DNA from: Gemmatimonadaceae bacterium
GTDB taxonomy: Bacteria > Latescibacterota > UBA2968 > UBA8231
Assembly (NCBI GenBank): GCA_002726335.1
Contig: PBSR01000273.1
Coordinates: 1-22,553, forward strand
Reading direction: 5' to 3'
DNA: 22,553 bases
Within the stretch, counting starts at the first letter, position 1. Every line of letters starts with the position of its first letter. The translations under genes were made by a program, and so were the position numbers. Positions 7,197 through 15,497 of this stretch are shown here, in pieces. Under the pieces are notes generated by a model. That model did not search any database, was not told the origin of the DNA, and saw only the letters and a program-made list of their open reading frames with translations.

Positions 7197-8390
7197 ATGC
7201 GCATCCACATGGTCACCGGTGATGACCTGACTCAGTTCCGCGGTGGCACCATTCACCTGATGGAACAGGCTGAAAACCTGCTGGCCCTGGGCCACGATGT
7301 CACGCTCTTCGCCCAGGATCGCGGCCCGTTGCCCCAGCCGACGCCGGTGCCCATCCGCTACCTGCCGGCCGTCGGTGGCGGCATGGTACGCCTTCTCAGT
7401 TACAATCTGTGTCTCTTCGTCGTCCTGATCTGGTCCGGGCTCCGGTGGCGACCGGACATCATGCATACGCGGCAGATGGGGTACTCGGCGACCCCGTTGG
7501 TTGCCGCATGGTTATTGCGGGTCCCCCACGTGCTCGAAGTCAACGGTGTCCTGCGTGACGAACTGGCCGGGCAGGCACCGCCCGGATGGCGGTTGAGGCT
7601 GATCGATCTTTTCGCCCGGCTCAACCTGCACCGCTCGGCGGCCTTTACCACCACAACAACCGAGTACCGCGATCGCTTGCGGACGCTTTACGATATCGAT
7701 CCCCGTCGCTGGACGCAGATGCCCTGTGGCGTCAACGAGGAGCGTTTTCGCCCTGGAAATCGGGACGCCGCCCGCGAGCGTCTCGAGTTGCCGACGGCGA
7801 GTTTCGCCCTGCTTCACGTGGGCTCGCTCTACGACTGGCGCGCCCTCGACACACTCATCGAGGCACTTGCCAGGCTCGACACCGCACGTGTACCCGACTG
7901 CCAGCTCTGGCTCGTCGGCGATGGCGTCGAACGCCCTCGCCTGCAGGCTCTGAGCCGTGAACTGGGAATCGCGGAACGGGTGCGTTTCGTCGGCCAGGTC
8001 CCCTATGCACAGGTTCCGGAATGGCTCGTCGCCGCCGACGTCGGTGTCGTGCTCTACAAACCGACGCGCCCCGTACCCGGCGATCCGATGAAGATCTACG
8101 AGTACATGGCGTGCGGCCTGCCGGTGCTGGCGGGTGACTACCCTCACTATGGCGGCATCGTCGACGAGGCAGAGGCCGGTATCGTCGCCGATGACAGCGA
8201 TCCTGGCGCCCTCGAGGACGCGATCTACCGGCTCTACGAAGATCCTGAGGCTCGCGGCGGCTTCGGTGAGCGCGGCGCCCGGGTCTCGGCGCGCGACCAC
8301 ACGTGGCGACGCCGGGCCGAACAGTTGGCGGCGTTGCTGGAGAAGGTGAGAACGGTCGAAGCGAAACCACGGTCTGAGGCCAGCGCATGA
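7197..8390 (+). CDS. Glycosyltransferase family 4 (GT-B fold)
   Basis: A 397-residue retaining GT-B glycosyltransferase that should transfer a sugar from a nucleotide-sugar donor to a lipid-linked acceptor on the cytoplasmic face of the inner membrane. The N-terminal Rossmann domain begins MRIHMVTGDD and contains the acceptor-side loop QFRGGTIHL. The C-terminal donor domain starts near LLHVGSLYDWRALDTL (about 206-220), continues through LVGDGVERP (239-247), and ends in the nucleotide-sugar motif KIYEYMACGLPVLAG (299-313). In that motif Glu302 is the second Glu of the EX7E pair and the first is replaced by Pro, as in several GT4 subgroups. It overlaps the GT2 gene by 4 bp (ATGA), so the two form a translationally coupled pair. 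Donor and acceptor are unknown. Confidence 0.9.
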   Translation: MRIHMVTGDDLTQFRGGTIHLMEQAENLLALGHDVTLFAQDRGPLPQPTPVPIRYLPAVGGGMVRLLSYNLCLFVVLIWSGLRWRPDIMHTRQMGYSATPLVAAWLLRVPHVLEVNGVLRDELAGQAPPGWRLRLIDLFARLNLHRSAAFTTTTTEYRDRLRTLYDIDPRRWTQMPCGVNEERFRPGNRDAARERLELPTASFALLHVGSLYDWRALDTLIEALARLDTARVPDCQLWLVGDGVERPRLQALSRELGIAERVRFVGQVPYAQVPEWLVAADVGVVLYKPTRPVPGDPMKIYEYMACGLPVLAGDYPHYGGIVDEAEAGIVADDSDPGALEDAIYRLYEDPEARGGFGERGARVSARDHTWRRRAEQLAALLEKVRTVEAKPRSEASA

Positions 8391-9277
8391 GTGAAGTACG
8401 TGCCAGCCTCATCATTCCATCCTTTGGCCGTCAGGAGTTTCTGCGCCAGACCGTGGACCGCTTTCTCGCATTTCCCTTTGCAGGCTGGGAACTCATCGTC
8501 GTCGACCAGACCCCCGCCGCATCCGCCGGCCTGCGCCAGCTGCAAGCGGAGCGACCGGATCAGGTGCGCTATATCCACATCCCCATGCCGGGCCTGCCAA
8601 ACGCGCGCAACGTCGGCATCCGCGAGGCCCGTGGCGACATTGTCGTCTTCGTCGATGACGACATCGTGCCGGAAGAGGGATTCCTCGATGGGCACCTGGC
8701 TCCGTACGATGACCCGGACGTCGGCGGTGTGGCGGGGCGCATCGTCGAGGCGGTGACGCGACCGCGCACGATGGTGATCAGCGGTCGCGTCGGTCGGGTC
8801 CGTCGTCTCGATGGCCGCAGCACGCGAAACTTCGATTCGGAACACCCCTGCGACGTCGACTTCGCACCCGGGGGCAACATGTCCTTCCGCCGGCAGATCC
8901 TGCTCGACATCGAAGGCTTCGACCGTCGCTTCGGCGGCACCGCCCACCTCGAAGAGAGTGACGTGAGTCTGCGGGTCACAGCCCGCGGCTGGCGGCTGCG
9001 CTTCTCCCCCGCGGCCTCGCTCACCCACCTGAGCCTGCAGGTTGGCGGCTGCCGCGAACTCGATATGACGACGTGGTTTTATTGGTACGGGCACAACTAT
9101 CTGCTCTTCGCCCGCAAGAATCTGCCGCACTGGGCTTTTCCCGTGTTCCTTGCGGCGCGTGTCTGCAAGCTGATCTTCACCGCCGTGCGACACGCTCGTC
9201 TCTCCTACTTCACGCGAGGCATGGCGGGCCTGCGGGACGGTGACGAGTCCTGGCGACAGGGAGCCGCACCGCTATAG
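8387..9277 (+). CDS. Glycosyltransferase family 2 (GT-A fold)
   Basis: A 296-residue inverting-type GT2 enzyme. The start VRASLIIPSFGRQEFL is the nucleotide-binding first strand. ARGDIVVFVDDDIVP (81-95) supplies the metal-binding DXD aspartates 90-92. PGGNMSFRR and the HLEESDVSLR block (about 177-186) carry the acceptor and catalytic-base region seen in GT2 rhamnosyl/galactofuranosyl-type enzymes. A C-terminal hydrophobic amphipathic stretch around WAFPVFLAARVCKLIF may anchor it to the membrane. It starts inside the GT4 stop (ATGA) and ends in TAG 50 bp from the convergent flippase gene. It probably adds one residue of the polysaccharide repeat built by the neighbouring minus-strand cluster, which is an inference from proximity. 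Confidence 0.9.
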   Translation: MSEVRASLIIPSFGRQEFLRQTVDRFLAFPFAGWELIVVDQTPAASAGLRQLQAERPDQVRYIHIPMPGLPNARNVGIREARGDIVVFVDDDIVPEEGFLDGHLAPYDDPDVGGVAGRIVEAVTRPRTMVISGRVGRVRRLDGRSTRNFDSEHPCDVDFAPGGNMSFRRQILLDIEGFDRRFGGTAHLEESDVSLRVTARGWRLRFSPAASLTHLSLQVGGCRELDMTTWFYWYGHNYLLFARKNLPHWAFPVFLAARVCKLIFTAVRHARLSYFTRGMAGLRDGDESWRQGAAPL

Positions 9278-9307
9278 GTCTGGCCGTCAAGCGCCACGCT
9301 GTCAGAC
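9278..9307. terminator. Inverted repeat in convergent gap, possible bidirectional terminator
   Basis: Directly after the GT2 stop there is an interrupted dyad: GTCTG (9278-9282) pairs with CAGAC (9303-9307), and an inner AGCG-CCA-CGCT hairpin lies at 9290-9300. It sits between convergent genes, which is where a shared terminator would be. No T-tract follows on either strand, so classical Rho-independent action is doubtful. Confidence 0.3.
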
Positions 9308-9327
9308 GGTACCCGAAACGCCAACCG

Positions 9328-10642
9328 TCACGCTCCTGCTGCCGCTTCTTTGAGATGTGTTGACAGCCGCCAACGGAGTGCGCCCACCCAACTGAGATAG
9401 AACACGACGTACGCCGCCGACGCTCCTTCCAGTCCCCAGCGGGAGATCATGGGCGCGAGCACGAAGAAATAGAGAATCGTGCAGGCCAGCAGAACACCGA
9501 ACGACTCGGCAGGTCGATCCATGGCCAGCGCTGCGGGATGGAAGGCGAAGCTGGCCATGGCCAGTCCGGTGGCGACGAGGTAGATGAGGGCGGCACCATG
9601 GGCCTCGGCGTAGTCGGGCTGCAACAGCAGAGCCATCACAGCCTTTCCCCAGACAGCAAACAGGACGCAGGCGACGAATGCCGCCAGTGCCGCCCACGCC
9701 GTGGAACGATTCAGCATCTGACGAAAGCGTGCGTGCTCCCCCGCCGACCACAGCCGTGCCAGCTCCGGATAGACAGCCTGATACAGTGGCTCCGAGGCCC
9801 GAGGCAGCAAGCTGGCGACTTGCTTGACGATCCGATAGAGACCTGCTCCAGCAGGTCCGAGCAGACCACCCACCACGAGCACGTCCGCCTCCTTCGACAC
9901 CATGCGCACCGTACCATGCCAGTTCGTCGTCAGGAGGAATGGGACGATCCCTCGATGTTGTGCGGCTACCTGTCTGAGGGGCGCCATCGGCGCGCCGAGA
10001 ACACCGATGCGGGCCGCTGCCGTCAGCGCCAGCAGTCCGCTCGTGATCAGACCCGCAAGGTCGGCGGCAATCCATATGGTGATGAAACCCTCGAGCCCCC
10101 ATCCTTGCACGACGGCCCAGAGAACCCCAGTCAGTTTCACCGCAGCGGCCACCAACCCCTGGACGGCGAGCAGGTCAAACCGATCGAAGAGACGCAGGGC
10201 CGCCGTCCACGTGCCAGTGAAGTCGAGCAGCACGACGATACAGTAGAGCCGCGCCCACATCACGGTCTCCGCTTCCCACCCCCACAGGACCGTCCCCACG
10301 GGCCCGGCCGCGATCAGACCGACGATGGCACCGATACATGCCGTCGAAGCGTCGAAAGTGAAGCCGAAGCGCAACAGGCCGACCGTCGCCACCCGTCCCT
10401 GCTCGGTGGCCAGGTCGTACGCGGCCCCGGTGACGGACGACGGCCTGCCACGACTGGAAGTTGAACAACCCGTTTACGGTGAGGGAATAGGACTGCAGCA
10501 GCGCCAGGACGCCGAAAGATGCGGGATCGAGTTGACGTGCCACCAGCGCCAGGGCGAGCAGGCCCATGCCATCGCGAGCCACCCGCCCGCCGAGCAGGTA
10601 ACCGGCGTTGCGCAGCAGACGCCTCCAGGCTGCGTCCGCCAT
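9328..10642 (-). CDS. Polysaccharide (Wzx-like) flippase, interrupted by a +1 frameshift
   Basis: The reading frame is split in two. The N-terminal part starts MADAAWRRLLRNAGYLLGGR at 10642 and is typical flippase (MOP/PST family) through NFQSWQAVV near 10435. Coding then continues one base out of frame as DLATEQGRVATVGLLRFGF and on to 9328. The span is 1315 bp, one base more than a multiple of three. Removing one base between about 10424 and 10440 (for instance from the run of four C at 10425-10428 on the plus strand) restores a protein of about 437 residues, the normal family length with 10-14 membrane segments. An intact protein would flip undecaprenyl-linked repeats to the periplasm. It is the last gene of the minus-strand polysaccharide cluster, 73 bp after the WecA-like gene. 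Sequence error, recent mutation or phase variation are all possible. Conservation on both sides argues against old decay. Confidence 0.8.
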
Positions 10643-10715
10643 CTACCGATCTGCCTCGTGGCGATTCCAGGTCGTCAGGCTGACGGCAAGGCCGGACCGC
10701 CCACCAGCGCCCATC

Positions 10716-11951
10716 TCAACCGACGTGAGAAGAATCCTCACCGTCACCCTTCGGGTCTGCCCCCTCCCCGATCCCCGCAAAGGCGTCGTCGATGGCGCCG
10801 TCAGCGATAGCGGTGTACTGCCGACGCACAAAAACCATGAAGAAGCCGAGAAGGACGAAGACGATCACCGACTGGGCAACCTGCAGCAGGGCGTTGATGC
10901 CGGTGGTGTTCTTCAACGCCATCGCCGACAGGCCGAGCCAGATCGTGACGACATAGATGATGAGCACGGAGCCCACGCGACCGACACGCAGGTCTTCGAG
11001 TCTGTGATGTATATGATCGCGCCCGGTGAACTCGATCCACTGATGGAAATTTCGGACCCGCCCGGTGCCCACACGCATGACGGTGGTAAAGGTCATATCG
11101 AATATGGGTACGCCGAGAATGAGGATGGGCACGATGAGACCGACGGTGTGGTGGCTCGCCCAGTCTCCCATCACCGCCAGCGCCCCCAGCATGAAGCCGA
11201 GGAAGGTACTGCCCGCGTCCCCGAGGAAGATCCAGGCTCCCTGCCCGGGACGGAAGTTGTACACCAGAAAGCTGAGGCAGGCGCCGAGCAGGGGCAGGGC
11301 CAGAAACATCATGTCGAACTGTGAGTTCTGCCAGGCAACCAGGCCGAAGAACAGGGCGTTGATTCCCGCGGTTCCAGCGGCCAGGCCATCCATGCCGTCG
11401 AGAAAGGCTATGGCATTCGTGATTCCTATCACCCAGAACGCGGTGAGCAGCCATTCCCCGACCATACCCCACACCGTGTCGGGCAGGAAAGAGATGGCGA
11501 CGCCGTAATGGATGAGGATCGCCACCGCTACAAGTTGCGCCAGCAACCTCCAACCGGCCGGGATATCAAAGAGGTCGTCGGCAAGTCCGACGGCCAGAAT
11601 CAACGTCCCGGCAAGCACGATCCCCTTCAACTCGTCGGTGAAGGCGAAATTGCGTAACACCGTCACGGCAAATGCGATGTACAGGGCGACCCCACCGAGC
11701 AGGGCTGTGGGAGCATCGTGAGCCTTGCGCCCTGCCGGCACGTCGATGGCGCCCAGACGAGGGGCCAGGGAATAGATCAGAGGGGTGACGACGAAACCTA
11801 CGCCGAAGGAAAGCAGCAGCAGGTACGCCCAGCGCAACCCCGACTGGTTCAACAGGTCACGAGCCTCAGCACTGAACAGGAACGCCACGAAGAGGGCGAC
11901 GGCCAGCTTGTCCATCGACCAGGGACGCAGGATGTCGCGTTTTTCGATCAT
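10716..11951 (-). CDS. WecA/TagO-like undecaprenyl-phosphate sugar-1-phosphate transferase
   Basis: A 411-residue polytopic membrane enzyme of the MraY/WecA family. It should move GlcNAc-1-P or a related HexNAc-1-P from a UDP-sugar to undecaprenyl phosphate, the first committed step of the lipid-linked repeat. Diagnostic motifs in order are RKAHDAPTALLGG (75-87), the Mg2+-site GLADDLFDI with Asp125-Asp126, AIAFLDGMDGLAAG (180-193), FLGDAGSTFLGF (242-253) and the cytoplasmic loop DHIHHRL (312-318). About ten hydrophobic helices are visible. The HIHH motif places it with WecA/TagO rather than MraY. It starts inside the stop of the upstream aminotransferase gene (ATGA at 11948-11951). The first 40 residues form an extra hydrophobic N-terminal segment. 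Confidence 0.93.
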   Translation of the reverse strand: MIEKRDILRPWSMDKLAVALFVAFLFSAEARDLLNQSGLRWAYLLLLSFGVGFVVTPLIYSLAPRLGAIDVPAGRKAHDAPTALLGGVALYIAFAVTVLRNFAFTDELKGIVLAGTLILAVGLADDLFDIPAGWRLLAQLVAVAILIHYGVAISFLPDTVWGMVGEWLLTAFWVIGITNAIAFLDGMDGLAAGTAGINALFFGLVAWQNSQFDMMFLALPLLGACLSFLVYNFRPGQGAWIFLGDAGSTFLGFMLGALAVMGDWASHHTVGLIVPILILGVPIFDMTFTTVMRVGTGRVRNFHQWIEFTGRDHIHHRLEDLRVGRVGSVLIIYVVTIWLGLSAMALKNTTGINALLQVAQSVIVFVLLGFFMVFVRRQYTAIADGAIDDAFAGIGEGADPKGDGEDSSHVG

Positions 11952-12967
11952 GACAGGACTCGTGCCGCGACCTGGGCGACGTGTCGCGCGTCCGCATCCG
12001 ACAGGGCGGGATAGAGCGGCAGTGACAGGGCCCGCTTGCGCATCTGCATGGTCCCGGGAAAGTGGCCCGGATCAGACATCGACTCGTGGAGTGCCTGGGG
12101 TACTGGCCGTCGGGCGGCCACTCCTTGCGCCTCAAAGGCTGCCAGGGAACCTTCTAAAGCGTCGGGAGCCACGGCCATCACGTAGCGGTAGTGGTTGCTG
12201 CCAACCTGTGGCGCCGGGGCGTCGGCACCGCAACCGCTCAGCGACTCGTCATAGCGGGCGGCCAGGGCACGACGGCGTTGCAGCAACTGGGGTAGGCGGC
12301 GCAACTGCACACGCCCGACGGCAGCGCCGACATCGGTGAGTTTGTAGTTCCAGCGTGCTCGTTCCAATGCCATGCCGTCGTATTCGCGAAGTTCGCGGAC
12401 ACGCTGGGCCAACTCTCCGTCATCGGTCAGTACCATCCCGCCTTCGCCTCCCGAGGTGATCACTTTCGTGGCGTAGAACGAACAGACAGCGGCGATACCA
12501 TGCCCCCCGGTGCCGGTGCTGCCCAGCGCCATGGCCAGATCTTCGATGACGGGCAGCTGTGCCGACAACCCGCGCACCACTGGCGACGGTCGCCCGAACA
12601 TGTGAGGTACGATGGCGGCGGCACAGCCCTCCGTCTGCGGCGGCACCACCGCCATGTTGCCCGTGGATCCGTCAACATCGCTCAACACCGGTTCCGCCCC
12701 CGCGGCGCGCGTCGCATGTACAAGAGCCGCACAGACGTAGCTCGGGATCAGCACCCGTCCATCTTGCACGCCGAGTGCCTGCAGGACCAGTTGCAGGGCG
12801 GCCGTTCCGGACGACGTGGCGATTCCGTGTCCCCTGCCGAGGAAGGCCGCCATCTCCGCTTCGAAGGCGGCCACCACCGGCCCCTGGGCGACGTCGCCGC
12901 TGGCGACGACGTCTTGGGCAGCCTCAGCTTCCTCCCGACCCAGGTCGGGCCGCGAATGCGGAATCAT
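11948..12967 (-). CDS. DegT/ArnB-type sugar aminotransferase, short form
   Basis: A 339-residue DegT-family PLP aminotransferase. The Schiff-base lysine is Lys168 in SFYATKVITSGGEGG, a lysine block of the ArnB/4-keto-sugar aminotransferase type, with the PLP aspartate Asp143 in VIEDLA and SSGTAALQL near 52-60. It is 30-50 residues shorter than typical sugar aminotransferases, and the small-domain tail is compact (RALSLPLYPALSDADARHV). The expected role is amination of a nucleotide-linked 4-keto-6-deoxy sugar for the repeat unit. It follows the other aminotransferase after 39 bp and overlaps the WecA-like gene by 4 bp. The start at 12967 has AGGA about nine bases upstream. No matching dehydratase, which would supply the keto sugar, is in the window. 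Confidence 0.88.
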   Translation of the reverse strand: MIPHSRPDLGREEAEAAQDVVASGDVAQGPVVAAFEAEMAAFLGRGHGIATSSGTAALQLVLQALGVQDGRVLIPSYVCAALVHATRAAGAEPVLSDVDGSTGNMAVVPPQTEGCAAAIVPHMFGRPSPVVRGLSAQLPVIEDLAMALGSTGTGGHGIAAVCSFYATKVITSGGEGGMVLTDDGELAQRVRELREYDGMALERARWNYKLTDVGAAVGRVQLRRLPQLLQRRRALAARYDESLSGCGADAPAPQVGSNHYRYVMAVAPDALEGSLAAFEAQGVAARRPVPQALHESMSDPGHFPGTMQMRKRALSLPLYPALSDADARHVAQVAARVLS

Positions 12968-13006
12968 GAAAGGTCCTGCATTCTCTCCGGACTCCGCCAG
13001 CCGACT

Positions 13007-14152
13007 TCAGGCGCCGAAAAACGCCCGTACCTGGCCGGCCACATGGTCGACGAGATCGTCTTCCAGATCGGGAAAGATCGGCAGGCTGAGAATCCGACGG
13101 CACGCCTCTTCGCTGACCGGGAAGGCTCCTTCTCTGTAGCCGAGGAAGGCGTAGGCCCTGGTCAGATGCAGGGGCAATGGATACATGACGGCACATTCAA
13201 CTCCCGCCGCCTGCAGATGCTCGGCGAGCCCGTCCCGCTGCCCGGTGCGAATCGTGTAGAGGTGGTAGACGTGGCGCGCACCATCCGCCTCGGACGGCAG
13301 CCGCAGATCCGCCACACCTTCGAGCTGCTCGCCATAGCGCGCCGCAATCCGTCGGCGGTTGTCATTCCAGCTTTCCAGGTGGGGCAGTTTCACACCGAGA
13401 ACTGCCCCCTGGAAACCATCCATGCGGTTGTTGTACCCCAGCTCGTCGTAGTGAAACTTGGGACCGGCCAGCGGCATCCCGTGATTGCCCAGTGACCTCA
13501 CGCGCTGAGCCAGAGCCTCATCGTCACTCGTCACGCCACCCGCGTCGCCGTAGGCGCCCAGGTTCTTTCCCGGGTAGAAGGAGAAACAGCCAACGCGGCC
13601 CATGGCCCCGGTAGTTCTGGCTCCGCGTCGGGCGCCCTGGGCCTGGGCGGCATCCTCGACGACGTCGAGGCCGTGCCGGGAAGCGATCTCCCCCAGAGCT
13701 TCCGTGTCCGCCGGGTGTCCGTAGATGTGCACGGGCAGAATCACCTTCGTGCGCTCGGTGATGGCCGCCTCCACGAGGCTCGGATCGAGACACAGATGGT
13801 CGTCCTCCACGTCGACGAAGACCGGACGGGCGCCAACGTGACAGATCGCTTCACCCGTAGCTCCGAATGTGTGTGGCGTGGTGATGACCTCGTCGCCCTC
13901 ACCCACACCAAGAGCCCGCAGGGCGAGCACCAGAGCGTCGGTGCCGTTGCTGACACCGACGCAGTGGTCGACACCACAGTAACTGGCAAAGGCTTCCTCG
14001 AAGGCACTGACCTGTGGTCCGCGGATGAAGCCACAGGAGGCAACCACGTCGGCCAGGGCAGCCTCCATCTCCTCACGGATCGGGGCATGCTGCAGGGCCA
14101 GGTCGTTCATCGGCACCCGCAGGCTGGCGGGCGCACTTGGAGCGGTAGTCAT
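13007..14152 (-). CDS. DegT-family sugar aminotransferase (FdtB/QdtB/WbpE-like)
   Basis: A 381-residue PLP aminotransferase. The Schiff-base lysine is Lys196 in SFYPGKNLGAYGDAG, the PLP aspartate is Asp167 in VVEDAAQAQG, and NGTDALVLALRALG (69-82) binds the phosphate. The PGKNLGAYGDAG block, with its PHTFGATGEAI loop, resembles enzymes that aminate 3-keto sugars (FdtB, QdtB, WbpE), so a 3-amino sugar is a reasonable inference. The frame is open to an ATG at 14188, but the ATG at 14152 is chosen because GAGGAAG precedes it and the longer start would overlap the PIG-L gene. The gap from the PIG-L stop is 7 bp. It belongs to a different subgroup from the next gene (Lys in SFYPGKNLG versus SFYATKVIT), suggesting two successive or alternative aminations. 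Confidence 0.9.
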   Translation of the reverse strand: MTTAPSAPASLRVPMNDLALQHAPIREEMEAALADVVASCGFIRGPQVSAFEEAFASYCGVDHCVGVSNGTDALVLALRALGVGEGDEVITTPHTFGATGEAICHVGARPVFVDVEDDHLCLDPSLVEAAITERTKVILPVHIYGHPADTEALGEIASRHGLDVVEDAAQAQGARRGARTTGAMGRVGCFSFYPGKNLGAYGDAGGVTSDDEALAQRVRSLGNHGMPLAGPKFHYDELGYNNRMDGFQGAVLGVKLPHLESWNDNRRRIAARYGEQLEGVADLRLPSEADGARHVYHLYTIRTGQRDGLAEHLQAAGVECAVMYPLPLHLTRAYAFLGYREGAFPVSEEACRRILSLPIFPDLEDDLVDHVAGQVRAFFGA

Positions 14153-14159
14153 CTCTTCC

Positions 14160-14771
14160 TCACAGGATAAAATGTCGCAGAGGGACAAAGCCCTCGGCGT
14201 AGGTTACACGACCCTGAATCCCACGAAAATGGGCCGCGGATTGGGCGATATCGACGATCGTCATGGACTGGATGTTCGTATTCTGCACCTGCGAGGCATG
14301 CGCCTCGAGGGCTCCCAGTTTCTGGTGGATGACGGAGCCGATATCGACAAAAACGGACGGCAGAAACTGCTGCGAAGACAGACCTTCGAAAAACAGCAGA
14401 TTCGGCACGGAGCGGGCTGCAGGCACGACGGCGCGGGCGATGTGCCGGTGATCCTAGTGCGTGTCCTCGCCGAAGTGGGTGTACACCGTATCCGGCTCGA
14501 CCTGCCGCACGACCTGCTCGATCTTCATGATCGACTCCCTGTGGCATTCGAATTCGGTGTCCGCATACCCACCGAAGAACACCTCACGGGCGCCGATGAT
14601 CTTGGCCGCCTCTCGCTGTTCTGTTGATCTCACACCGGATTCCCCACCCGCAGAGCCGTCGGTGATGACCATCATATAGACCTCGTCACCTCGCTGCGCG
14701 TGCTTGATCAGAGTGCCCGCGCACCCGTACTCCAGGTCGTCCGGATGGGCGCCGATGGCCAGAATCTTCAT
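14160..14771 (-). pseudogene. PIG-L family N-acetylglucosaminyl deacetylase, interrupted by in-frame TAG
   Basis: The PIG-L/LmbE family comprises Zn-dependent deacetylases acting on N-acetyl sugars. The gene starts MKILAIGAHPDDLEYG with the zinc motif AHPDD (His9, Asp11, Asp12) and GGAGGT upstream. At codon 106 (14454-14456) a TAG replaces the middle residue of the second zinc motif: ...GEDTH-stop-DHR... . The same frame then continues for 97 codons of good PIG-L sequence (ARAVVPAARSVPNLLFFE, FVDIGSVIHQKLGAL) to TGA at 14160. A single C-to-T change from CAG (Gln) explains it, giving an intact length of 203 residues. As written, the product is 105 residues and lacks Asp107/His108, so it would be inactive. 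Position between the WbqC-like gene and a sugar aminotransferase suggests deacetylation of a repeat-unit HexNAc. Sequence error, recent nonsense mutation or suppression are the options. Confidence 0.82.
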
Positions 14772-14789
14772 CTCGTCATACCTCCGGTG

Positions 14790-15497
14790 TCACTCCATCA
14801 CCGTGTCTCGACCTGCACGCAGGATGCCAGGGCTCTCAGGACCACAGTTGAGGACGAGATCGAGGGCGGAAAGATGCGACTCGAAGTCGCCGAAGAGCTG
14901 GGGATAGGCTGTGGGGACGTACTCCTGGAAGATAACGTCGATCCCCGCCGCCGTGAAGCTGGATATGTCCAGGTAATTCCTCCCCTCCGCTCCCGAGAGA
15001 TAGGCGGAGGCGCCGAAATGTCGGCAGATTTCCACCAGGCGCTGTGTCGGATCCTCCTCGGTCACCGGCAGATCAGATGCCCAGCGACGCTCGGTGTCGA
15101 TTCCGAGGCGGCTGCCGAGCCAATCGATCGTCAGCCCGTTGACATCCCGCAGCAACCCTTCCCTCCCTCCGTACAAGTCTGCCAGAGAGTCCTCTTCGCT
15201 CTCCCAGAATCGCGCCTTGCCGTAGTTGCTCCGCAAGGCCTGTAGATGTTTGTGCCGCCACGGCGCCTCGTCGTTGACGGCGACCTCGTCGATGCGCGCG
15301 GGAAAATGAAAGCGCACGGGGACCGTCAGCCACTGCGGTCCTTGGGCCGACTTCAGGCGATTCCGGTTCTGCCACTCATTCTTCTTGTATTGTACCGTAT
15401 CGAGCAGGACGAACAGGTCGGCCTGATCCATCTTGTCGAAATACCCCAGCCAGGGCATGAACTGGGGCTGATGGATCGTTACCAGCACGCTCGTCAA
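14790..15497 (-). CDS. WbqC-like family protein
   Basis: A 235-residue protein with the hallmark N-terminus of the WbqC family: VTIHQPQFMPWLGYFDKM (residues 6-23), then LLDTVQYKKNEWQNRNRLK, and in the middle a YLSGAEGRNYLD segment. Family members recur in O-antigen and capsule clusters next to aminotransferases and are thought to act in modifying amino sugars; the chemistry is poorly characterised. The best start is the TTG at 15497, which overlaps the PHP gene's stop as TTGA and has AAGGCG upstream. A GTG three codons in (15488) is an alternative. No membrane segment or signal peptide is seen. PIG-L follows after 18 bp, so deacetylation and subsequent modification of one sugar is a plausible pairing. 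Confidence 0.85.
   Translation of the reverse strand: MTSVLVTIHQPQFMPWLGYFDKMDQADLFVLLDTVQYKKNEWQNRNRLKSAQGPQWLTVPVRFHFPARIDEVAVNDEAPWRHKHLQALRSNYGKARFWESEEDSLADLYGGREGLLRDVNGLTIDWLGSRLGIDTERRWASDLPVTEEDPTQRLVEICRHFGASAYLSGAEGRNYLDISSFTAAGIDVIFQEYVPTAYPQLFGDFESHLSALDLVLNCGPESPGILRAGRDTVME

Noticed and set aside
12500..13495. 331-codon plus-strand open frame across two aminotransferase genes
   Set aside because: It spans the junction of two real minus-strand genes and its peptide has no family resemblance.
14454..14456. TAG read as a sense codon across the genome
   Set aside because: The kinase, fliG, GT2 and MauE-Trx genes all end in TAG at the expected family length, so general reassignment does not fit. 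Local readthrough remains open.
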